Both the position numbers and the translations under genes were made by a program. DNA of 64,000 bases from Streptomyces angustmyceticus. GTDB taxonomy: Bacteria; Actinomycetota; Actinomycetes; Streptomycetales; Streptomycetaceae. The stretch spans positions 5,307,501 to 5,371,500 of the forward strand of contig NZ_CP082945.1 in assembly GCF_019933235.1 (NCBI RefSeq), written 5' to 3'. The notes beneath the pieces are model-generated. The model was not told the DNA's origin and did no database searches. It was given only the letters and a program-made list of their open reading frames with translations. Of the stretch, positions 57,796-64,000 are shown one piece after another (position 1 is the stretch's first letter; each line of letters opens with the position of its first letter).

Positions 57796-58776
57796 TCACT
57801 CCCACGCCCGCCTCAACCGCCGATAGGCCCCCGGCTCCGCCCCCGCCCGGTCCAGGGTGTCCAGGGCCGCGCCCAGGACCGGCGGGGCGGTCACCACAAG
57901 GGGGCGGGCCCCGGGGGCGCGTTCGGCGAGGAGCCGGGTGACCTGGTCGTCGAGGAGGGGGTGCCGGGCCGCCAGGACCCCGCCGCCCAGCACCACGGGG
58001 ACCGGGGCGCCGAGGAGGCCGAGCCGGTCCAGGGCGACGCCGGCCAGCAGGGCGATCTCCTCCGCCTGGCGGGCCACGAGGGCGCGGGCGACGGCGTCGC
58101 CGGAGTCCGCGACGGCGAAGAGGAGCGGCGTCAGCTCGTGGCGGCGGTGGCCGGGCAGGGACCGCAGGTGCAGGGCCTCGGTCAGCTCCGCCACGGTGGT
58201 CAGGCCGAAGTGCGCGGGCAGGGCCGTGGCCAGCCCGGTCGGCGCGCCGCGGCCGTCCTCGGCACGGGCCGCGCACCACAGCGCCTCGTCGGCGAGGAAC
58301 GCGCCGCCGCCCCAGTCCCCGGAGAGCCTCCCGAGGGCGGGGAAGCGCGCGGTGGCCCCCGCGCGGCCGGTCCCCGCGCAGTTGATGCCCGCCCCGCACA
58401 CCACGGCGACGCCCACCCGCTCCCCGTCGTCCGGCAGCCCGGCCCGCAGCAGCGCGAAGGTGTCGTTGCGGACGTGCACCGTGCGCGCCCATCCGCGGCC
58501 CGCGATCTCGGCGGTGAGGGCGGCCTCCTCCACGGGGAGGTCGGCGTTGGCGAGGAAGGCGGAGAGGCGGTCGACGGGGCCGGTGTGTCCGGCCCCGGCC
58601 AGGACCGACCGCACCAGCGGCGCCAGGACGTCGACCGCGGGGCCGACGCCTGCCACCGGCGGCCGGAAGCCGCCGCCGCGTGCCGTGCCGAGCACCTCGC
58701 CGTCCGCGGCCACCAGCGCCACGTCGGTTTTGCTGTTGCCCGCGTCGACGGCGAGCGCCCTGCCCGTCAGGCCCAC
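57796..58776 (-). CDS. BadF/NagK-type sugar kinase
   Basis: This 326-aa ASKHA kinase has a phosphate-1 loop AVDAGNSKTDVALV near residue 8, a central VVCGAGINCAGTG and a GDWGGGAFLADEAL phrase, with an adenosine motif PVVLGGGVLA near 265. It resembles N-acetylglucosamine kinases of the BadF/BadG/BcrA family. The GTG start overlaps the 3' end of the GH4 gene by 10 nt. With the glycosidase it would salvage sugars: phosphorylate, then hydrolyse. The exact sugar is unknown. Confidence 0.86.
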   Translation of the reverse strand: MGLTGRALAVDAGNSKTDVALVAADGEVLGTARGGGFRPPVAGVGPAVDVLAPLVRSVLAGAGHTGPVDRLSAFLANADLPVEEAALTAEIAGRGWARTVHVRNDTFALLRAGLPDDGERVGVAVVCGAGINCAGTGRAGATARFPALGRLSGDWGGGAFLADEALWCAARAEDGRGAPTGLATALPAHFGLTTVAELTEALHLRSLPGHRRHELTPLLFAVADSGDAVARALVARQAEEIALLAGVALDRLGLLGAPVPVVLGGGVLAARHPLLDDQVTRLLAERAPGARPLVVTAPPVLGAALDTLDRAGAEPGAYRRLRRAWE

Positions 58777-60086
58777 GCCAGGTGCTCCCGGTTGTGCGCG
58801 AGCAGCTGGTCGGTGAGCCGGCCGGCGCGGTCGGTCTGGCCGATGAGGGGGTGCGCGAGGAGCGCGGAGAACACGGCGTCGCGCCCGCCGGCCCGGTCCG
58901 CCCGCCGGCCGCCCCTGCCCCACAGCGCGGCCTCCAGGGCGAGGTGTTCGTAGGCGGTGACGTGGGCGACCAGCCCGGCGTACAGCGGTTCGAGGGGGCG
59001 CACGGGGAGCGGCGTCGCACCTGTGGCGTCCACGGTCGCCGGCACCTCGATGACCGCGTCGTCGGGCAGGAACGGCAGGGTGCCGCGGTTGAGGGTGTTG
59101 ACGACCTGGGTGTCCCCGGTGTCCCGCAGGAGGGACGCGGTGAGCGCCACCGCGGCCTCCGAGTAGAAGGCGCCGCCGCGCCGCGACAGCAGCTCCGGCT
59201 TCTCGTCGAGCGCCGGATCGCCGTACTGCTCCAGGAGCCGCCGTTCGAGGGCGGCGACCTCCTCGGCCCGGGAGGGTCTGCCGCGCGACTCCGCGACGAC
59301 CGCGTCGTGTTGGTAGTAGTAGCGCAGGTAGGAGGAGGGGACGGCGCCGAGGCGGTCGAGGAGCGCGCGGGGCAGGCGCAGGTGGTCGGCGAGGGCGTCG
59401 CCGTGTTCCGTCAGCAGCCGGGGCAGCACGTCCTCGCCCCCGACGCGCACGGCCCGCTCCCAGGTGAGGTGGTTGAGGCCGACGTGCTCCAGCTCGACCT
59501 CGCCGGGCGGGACGCCCAGCAGCGCGGCGAACCTGCGCTGGAAGCCGATGGCGACGTTGCACAGCCCGACGGCGTGGTGGCCGTGGGCGAGGAGCGCGCG
59601 GGTGACGATGCCGACGGGGTTGGTGAAGTCGACGATCCAGGCCCGGGGGGTGCGCCGGCGCACCCGTTCGGCGATGTCCAGGGCGACCGGGACCGTGCGC
59701 AGCGCCTTGGCGAGGCCGCCGGCGCCGGTGGTCTCCTGGCCGACGCAGCCGCACTCCAGCGGCCAGGTCTCGTCCTGGTGGCGGGCGGCCTGGCCGCCGA
59801 CGCGCAGTTGCAGCAGCACGGCGTCCGCGCCGTCCACGCCGGCGTCCAGGTCCGCGGTCCAGGAGATCCGGCCCGGATGCCCCTGCCGGGCGAAGATCCG
59901 CCGGGCCAGGCCGCCCACCAGCTCCAGCCGGTCCGCCGCCGGGTCGATCAGGACGAGCTCCGCGAGCGGCAGGACGTCCCGCAACCGCGCGAAACCGTCG
60001 ACGAGTTCGGGGGTGTAGGTCGAGCCGCCGCCGACCACGGCGAGCTTGAAGCCGGGGTGCGCGGTACGTCCCTGGAAAGCCGGCAT
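58767..60086 (-). CDS. GH4 family 6-phospho-glycosidase
   Basis: This 439-aa NAD-dependent glycosidase has the dinucleotide motif VVGGGSTYTPELVDG near residue 15, DFTNPVGIVTRAL, the metal-binding Cys in VGLCNVAIG and His in VGLNHLTWE. These are the hallmarks of family 4 6-phospho-beta-glucosidases. They act by oxidation-elimination with NAD and Mn on phosphorylated disaccharides. The ATG at 60086 has GAAGGG about 9 nt upstream and lies 5 bp after the stop of a permease remnant. The kinase gene overlaps its 3' end. Confidence 0.92.
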   Translation of the reverse strand: MPAFQGRTAHPGFKLAVVGGGSTYTPELVDGFARLRDVLPLAELVLIDPAADRLELVGGLARRIFARQGHPGRISWTADLDAGVDGADAVLLQLRVGGQAARHQDETWPLECGCVGQETTGAGGLAKALRTVPVALDIAERVRRRTPRAWIVDFTNPVGIVTRALLAHGHHAVGLCNVAIGFQRRFAALLGVPPGEVELEHVGLNHLTWERAVRVGGEDVLPRLLTEHGDALADHLRLPRALLDRLGAVPSSYLRYYYQHDAVVAESRGRPSRAEEVAALERRLLEQYGDPALDEKPELLSRRGGAFYSEAAVALTASLLRDTGDTQVVNTLNRGTLPFLPDDAVIEVPATVDATGATPLPVRPLEPLYAGLVAHVTAYEHLALEAALWGRGGRRADRAGGRDAVFSALLAHPLIGQTDRAGRLTDQLLAHNREHLAWA

Positions 60087-60091
60087 ACGGA

Positions 60092-60157
60092 TCAGCCCTT
60101 CACTCCGGTGAGCGTGACGCCTTCGACGAAGACCTTCTGTGCGAAGCGGACAACGAG
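60092..60157 (-). pseudogene. C-terminal remnant of an ABC sugar permease
   Basis: The last 20-odd codons before GH4 read TLVVRFAQKVFVEGVTLTGVKG and a stop. That is the typical C-terminus of MalG-type carbohydrate permeases. The codons before this do not continue the protein, and the ROK gene stop is only about 45 bp away. The rest of the transporter is therefore deleted. The stop lies 5 bp before the GH4 start, preserving the original operon junction. Confidence 0.72.
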
Positions 60158-60200
60158 CGTGCACGGCGCCGCGGGCGGGCGGCGTCGCGGCGAGGCCCCC

Positions 60201-61433
60201 TCACCCCGTGGGGAACACCGCGTCGCGCGCCTGCGCGAGGGCGGTCCGCAGGGCGCCGATGAGGATCGGCGGGCCGTCGACCTCGCTCAGGCGCAGCGCG
60301 GGGCGGGGCAGCGCGAGGCCGGTGAACTCCTCCTCGACCAGGGCGCGCAGCGCTTCCCCGCCGGCGTGGGCGACCTCGCCGCAGAGCACCACCAGCCGTG
60401 GGTCGACCACCGCGACCACCGCCGCGATCCCGGTCGCCAGCCGCCGTGCGACCTCCGCCCGGACCTCGTCCCGCGCCAGCGCCCCGGCGACCGTACGGAC
60501 CCGCGGGTCCCCGTGCTCCCGGGCCAGCGCGAGCACGCTCGGCGCCCCGACGAGCCGCTGGAAGCCGCCGCCGGCGTCCGGCCGCGCGGCGCTGCGGTCG
60601 CCGCCCCGGGACAACGGGGCACCGGGCAGCGGCATATAGCCGATCTCGCCCGCGCCCCCGGTGGTCCCGCGCAGCAGCCGGCCGTCCAGCACGATGGCGG
60701 CGCCGACCCCCTCGTCGACCCACACCAGCACGAAGTCGCCGACGCCCTGCGCCGCCCCCTCGTACTGCTCGGCGACCGCCGCCAGATTCACGTCGTTCTC
60801 GATGGTGACCGGCGTGCCCAGCACCTCCGTCAGCTCCTCCTTGAGCGCCCGCGAGTGCCAGCCCGGCAGGTGCGGCGCGTAGCGCAGCCGCCCGGTCCGC
60901 GGGTCCAGCGCGCCGGGCGTGCCGATCACCGCCCCGTGCACCTGCTCGCGGGCCAGCCCGGCCCGGGTCAGTGCCCCGTCGAAGGCCCGCGCGACCAGCC
61001 GCGTCGTCCGCTGCGGCGCGTCCTGGGCCGCGTCGCCGGTGCCGACCCGCTCCTGCCCGAGCACCTGCCCGGTGAGGTCGGCGAGGGCGGCGGTGACCCC
61101 CTGCCGGTCGACGGTCAGCGCGGCGACGTGCGCCGCCGCCGGATCGATCCCGTAGAGCCGCGCACTGGGTCCCGGCCGCCCGGTCACGTTCCCGGCCGAC
61201 CGCACCAGCCCCGCCGCCTCCAGCCGCGCCAGCACCTGCGAGGCGGTGGGCTTCGACAGCCCGGTCAGCTCCCCGATCTGCGTACGGGTCAACGGCCCCC
61301 GCGCCACCAGCAGATCGAGCGCGGCCCGGTCGTTCATGGCCCGCAACACCCGCGGCGTCCCCGGCACCCCCCGCACACCCTGCCCCGCACCCATGCCCCA
61401 CCCCGCCCACCGGCGGCCCCACGGACCGCTCAT
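60201..61433 (-). CDS. ROK family transcriptional regulator
   Basis: This 410-aa protein has an N-terminal winged HTH (MNDRAALDLLVARGPLTRTQIGELTGLSKPTASQVLARLE, about 33-72) and a ROK domain with the ATP-like loop ALTVDRQGVTAALADL, the GTPGALDP and ENDVNLAAVAE phrases, and EGVGAAIV. The usual ROK zinc cluster (CxCGxxGC) is not visible; the region reads GAPLSRGGDRSAARPD, so sugar phosphorylation is unlikely. It should repress the downstream sugar genes. I used the ATG at 61433; an ATG at 61394 is possible. An AT-rich element (GGAAGGTTTGTTAAC) lies just before the start. Confidence 0.85.
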   Translation of the reverse strand: MSGPWGRRWAGWGMGAGQGVRGVPGTPRVLRAMNDRAALDLLVARGPLTRTQIGELTGLSKPTASQVLARLEAAGLVRSAGNVTGRPGPSARLYGIDPAAAHVAALTVDRQGVTAALADLTGQVLGQERVGTGDAAQDAPQRTTRLVARAFDGALTRAGLAREQVHGAVIGTPGALDPRTGRLRYAPHLPGWHSRALKEELTEVLGTPVTIENDVNLAAVAEQYEGAAQGVGDFVLVWVDEGVGAAIVLDGRLLRGTTGGAGEIGYMPLPGAPLSRGGDRSAARPDAGGGFQRLVGAPSVLALAREHGDPRVRTVAGALARDEVRAEVARRLATGIAAVVAVVDPRLVVLCGEVAHAGGEALRALVEEEFTGLALPRPALRLSEVDGPPILIGALRTALAQARDAVFPTG

Positions 61434-61435
61434 CT

Positions 61436-61456
61436 GTTAACAAACCTTCCAATAAC
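61436..61456 (-). promoter_or_regulatory. Possible ROK operator/promoter element
   Basis: The minus strand reads GTTATTGGAAGGTTTGTTAAC, here split as GTTATTGGAAG and GTTTGTTAAC. It is an AT-rich island with GTTA...TAAC ends, directly before the ROK start. AT-rich boxes of this kind precede sugar-operon regulators in Streptomyces. Confidence 0.4.
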
Positions 61457-61593
61457 TCCACAGGAAGGTAGGGGGCGGGCGGGGGCGCGTCAATGGGGCG
61501 AGCGGAGCGACTTCGCGGCGGTCCGCGGGGCTCCTGCCCGCCCGCCACTCGCCGGACAGGGGCGTCCGGCGCCCCGTCACAGGGACGGCGACG

Positions 61594-61635
61594 CGTGACG
61601 CCCCGGGCTCGGCGAGCGAGGCCCGGGGCGTCACG
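61594..61635 (-). terminator. Hairpin after the mscS-like gene
   Basis: A perfect 15-bp stem (61594-61608 with 61621-61635) and 12-nt loop lie 21 bp past the stop codon of the MscS-like gene. Confidence 0.75.
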
Positions 61636-61656
61636 GCGGTGCGGCGTGGCGGGGTG

Positions 61657-62745
61657 CTACTTCCCCATCTTCGACGGCGCCGCGATCGGGTTGGTGGCCA
61701 TGGACTGGGGGGAGAGGGGGTTGTTGAGGGCGGAGGGGGCGGACATGGCGGCGGTGGGGTCGGCGGCCTCCTCATCCTCTTCCTCGGGGGCCGGGCGGGG
61801 GGCGAGGTGGACGCCGGCGGCGTCGAGGGCGCGCTTGATGCGCCAGCGCAGTTCGCGTTCCACGCCGGGGGCCTTGCCGGGCATGGTTTTGGCCGAAACG
61901 CTGATGGTGACCGTGTCGAGGTGCACCTCGCTGAGGCCCAGGACCTCCACGCCTTCCCACAGCTGCTCGTTCCAGGGCTCGGACTTGGACATCTCCTCGC
62001 CGGCGGAGGTGATGGTCTCGCGGGCGCGCTCCAGGTCCTGGTCGGCGGCGATCACCACGTCGACGGCGGCGGTGGACCAGCCCTGGCTGAGGTTGCCGAT
62101 CCGCTTGACCTCGCCGTTGCGGATGTACCAGATCGCGCCGTTGGGGCCGCGCAGCTTGGTGACGCGCAGGCCGACCTCGATGACCGTGCCGGTGGCCACC
62201 CCGGCGTCGATCTCGTCGCCGACGCCGTACTGGTCCTCCAGGATCATGAAGACGCCGGAGAGGAAGTCGGTGACGAGGTTGCGGGCGCCGAAACCGATGG
62301 CGACACCGGCCACACCGGCACTGGCCAGCAGCGGCGCCAGGTTGATCTTCAGGACGGAGAGCACCGTCAGCGCGGCGGTACCCATGATCACGAACGAGGC
62401 GACGCTGCGCAGCACCGAGCCGATGGCCTCGGAGCGCTGCCGGCGTCTCTCGGCGTTCACGAGCAGACCGCCCAGCGCGGTGCCCTGGGCGGCGGCCACG
62501 GTGCGGTTCATCCGCTCGATGAGCTTGGTGATCGTGCGGCGGATCACATGCCGCAGCACCACCGCGATCACGATGATGAGCAAGATCTGCAGGCCGGACG
62601 TGAGCCACGTCCCCCAGTTCTCCTGCACCCAGCCGGCGGCGTTGGTGGCCTTGTCCGTGGCGTCGTCGAGCGACGTCGGGCCGGATGAGCCGGGCGTGGC
62701 GGCGCGCAGGTGCGCGCCGGCGGCCGGCGAAGCGGACCAGAACAC
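61657..62745 (-). CDS. MscS family mechanosensitive channel
   Basis: This 362-aa protein has three membrane helices: LTSGLQILLIIVIAVVL (about 48-66), SVASFVIMGTAALTVLSVL (about 115-133) and the pore helix LLASAGVAGVAIGFGARNLVTDF (about 139-160), the MscS signature. A beta domain (GVGDEIDAGVATGTVIEVGLR) follows. The C-terminal tail is acidic (EEEDEEAADP) and then Ser/Pro/Asn-rich. It releases solutes on osmotic downshock. The GTG at 62745 has GAAGG upstream; a longer frame from 62817 lacks support. Confidence 0.9.
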   Translation of the reverse strand: MFWSASPAAGAHLRAATPGSSGPTSLDDATDKATNAAGWVQENWGTWLTSGLQILLIIVIAVVLRHVIRRTITKLIERMNRTVAAAQGTALGGLLVNAERRRQRSEAIGSVLRSVASFVIMGTAALTVLSVLKINLAPLLASAGVAGVAIGFGARNLVTDFLSGVFMILEDQYGVGDEIDAGVATGTVIEVGLRVTKLRGPNGAIWYIRNGEVKRIGNLSQGWSTAAVDVVIAADQDLERARETITSAGEEMSKSEPWNEQLWEGVEVLGLSEVHLDTVTISVSAKTMPGKAPGVERELRWRIKRALDAAGVHLAPRPAPEEEDEEAADPTAAMSAPSALNNPLSPQSMATNPIAAPSKMGK

Positions 62746-63036
62746 AGTCGAACCTTCCGTGTGGGACAGCAGACCCGGGCCTCGGCGGGACCCCGAGAAA
62801 CCGGGCAGACCAACCACACTAACGGGGCAACGGGAGCGGTCCGCGCCCTTGTTCGAGTCGGATAGTTGTGCGGAGGCCGGAATGAGCCCGGTTCCGGACG
62901 GACGTGCTGGTGTGTGGTGGAAAACACCTCCGACCCGTTACTCGGTCATGGTGGCGCTCTCACCAGGCACCGGGGGACACTGTGGGGAGATCGTCCCGGC
63001 GCGAGCCACGCGCCGCCGGCGTACAAGGAGGCACCC

Positions 63037-63573
63037 GTGCCGCATGTCCTGGTCCTCAACGCGTCGTACGAGCCGCTCGGCGTCGTACCGCTCCGCCGCG
63101 CGCTCATCCTCGTCCTCAATGAGAAGGCTGTCAGCCTCGAGGAGTCCGGCGCCCTGATGCACAGTGCGACCCATGTCATACCCGCTCCGAGCGTGGTCCG
63201 CTTGAAGCGGTTCGTGCGGGTGCCCTTTCGCGGCCCCGTGCCCCTGACCCGCCGGGCGCTGTTCGCCCGTGACGGCGGGCGCTGTATGTACTGCGGTGGC
63301 GTCGCAACCAGCGTCGACCACGTCATCCCGCGCAGCCGCGGAGGTCAGCACACCTGGGAGAACGTCGTCGCCGCCTGCCGGCGCTGCAACCACGTCAAGG
63401 CCGACCGCCATGTCGCCGAGATCGGCTGGCGGCTGCGGCATCAGCCCGCCCCGCCGTCCGGACTGGCGTGGCGGATCATCGGTACGGGCCATCGTGACCC
63501 GCGCTGGCTGCCGTATTTGCAGCCGTACGGCGCGGATGACGCCCTGGCCCGGATCGACGCCGTATCGGCGTAG
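63037..63573 (+). CDS. HNH endonuclease
   Basis: This 178-aa protein has a C-terminal HNH domain: CMYCGG, then SVDHVIPRSRGGQHTWENVVAACRRCNHVKADR (two CxxC zinc pairs, the His-Asn-His core around residues 85-125). The N-terminal half (VLVLNASYEPLGVVPLRRALILVLNEKAV) is typical of a conserved actinobacterial HNH group. GTG at 63037 follows AAGGAGG by 6 nt. It is a stand-alone gene divergent from mscS; these housekeeping HNH proteins are of unknown role. Confidence 0.9.
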   Translation: MPHVLVLNASYEPLGVVPLRRALILVLNEKAVSLEESGALMHSATHVIPAPSVVRLKRFVRVPFRGPVPLTRRALFARDGGRCMYCGGVATSVDHVIPRSRGGQHTWENVVAACRRCNHVKADRHVAEIGWRLRHQPAPPSGLAWRIIGTGHRDPRWLPYLQPYGADDALARIDAVSA

Positions 63574-63605
63574 GTCCGGGTTTCTGCGTCTTCGACGGTG
63601 GTGCC

Positions 63606-63632
63606 GGACGTCCCGGGCTCCAGGGGACGTCC
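63606..63632. terminator. Hairpin between convergent genes
   Basis: GGACGTCCC pairs with GGGACGTCC across 9 nt, 32 bp after the HNH stop. Confidence 0.5.
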
Positions 63633-63767
63633 CGCTCCGGCCGGGGCGGACGCCGCCGGACCCTCGCCCCGTGGCCGCGCGCCGCGGCGACGAGGGTCCC
63701 GCGGCGCCCACGACGGCAGCCCGTTGTCCCGAGGGGGCCGCCCGCGCGCCCCGGTGGGCGCCTGCCC

Positions 63768-64000
63768 TCAGTCGTGGCCCGCGCCCGACTGCTCGGGCCC
63801 CTTCCCCTTCCCGGCCGGCCCGGAGCCGTTCCTGCCGCCCGGGCCGTCGCCCTTCCCGGCCGGCCCCCGGTCCGTGCCGTCCGGCCCGTGGTCCGGGTCC
63901 GCCGGCGTCCGGTCGGCGTCGTCCGGCCCCTGTCCCGCGACCGCGTACGCCTCCACCGACCACAGCGAGTAGCCGAAGCGGGTGGCCCGCTTGTCGCCCT
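63768..64000 (-). CDS. Partial gene: C-terminus of a discoidin-like domain protein
   Basis: The gene enters from beyond the window edge. The visible 76 residues begin GDKRATRFGYSLWSVEAYAV, the usual last strand of F5/8-type C (discoidin, CBM32) carbohydrate-binding domains. They end in a Gly/Pro/Asp-rich disordered tail (GPAGKGDGPGGRNGSG). The parent is probably a secreted glycan-binding protein or glycosidase, but the catalytic part is not in this window. Confidence 0.6.
   Translation of the reverse strand, partial: GDKRATRFGYSLWSVEAYAVAGQGPDDADRTPADPDHGPDGTDRGPAGKGDGPGGRNGSGPAGKGKGPEQSGAGHD

Overview
The window is a piece of a high-GC actinobacterial chromosome. Third-position GC is very high, GTG and TTG starts are common, and several genes are Streptomyces hallmarks: the dynamin pair dynA/dynB next to ssbB, a Spo0M-like protein, a TQXA/LAxTG surface protein and a PknG-type kinase operon. 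A Streptomyces or close relative is the best guess. All functional calls are by reading translations; no database search was possible.

Layout. 1-7050: FUSC membrane protein, MreB/Mbl-like actin, epoxide-hydrolase-like enzyme, and a TetR regulator divergent from an FAD monooxygenase with two direct-repeat operators between them. 7389-9343: a three-repeat IPT/TIG protein and a tyrosine recombinase-like gene with eroded catalytic positions. 9344-10774: 1.4 kb with no confident gene. 10775-18784: a compact orphan polyketide locus made of a 68-aa protein, an 11-codon leader ORF, a stand-alone ketosynthase with an atypical active site, and a 2117-aa fully reducing PKS (KS-AT-DH-ER-KR-ACP, no thioesterase) that looks like mycobacterial mycocerosic acid synthase. 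19279-23993: regulators, a truncated LysE exporter remnant, a methyltransferase and an M24 peptidase-like protein. 24031-31398: CopC-CopD-YtkA fusion, Spo0M-like, lipoprotein, small secreted protein, DoxX, cupin and LysR.

31520-34280 is a lower-GC island beside tRNA-Arg(TCT). It carries a two-gene TTG-started operon (polytopic membrane protein plus nucleotidyltransferase-like protein), a broken gene and a frameshifted integrase remnant, so it is probably the residue of an integrative element. 34654-40244 holds dynA, dynB and ssbB, the sporulation-septation locus; the dynB 5' end may be frameshifted in a G-rich tract. 40471-45127: TQXA surface protein, then ettA, a hotdog thioesterase and an unknown protein in one operon. 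45278-45682 is a group II truncated globin.

45810-56761 is a seven-gene minus-strand signalling operon. In transcription order it encodes a GlnX-like membrane sensor, a GlnH-like amino-acid-binding protein, a coiled-coil protein, a PknG-like kinase, a PP2C phosphatase, a VWA protein and an FHA protein, ending at a strong hairpin. This resembles the mycobacterial GlnH-GlnX-PknG amino-acid sensing pathway plus phosphatase and readers. 57063-61433 holds a FadR-type regulator and a sugar locus (ROK regulator, GH4 glycosidase, BadF/NagK-type kinase) from which the ABC transporter seems deleted, leaving only the tail of a permease. 61657-64000: MscS channel, HNH endonuclease and the C-terminal end of a discoidin-like protein that runs off the window.
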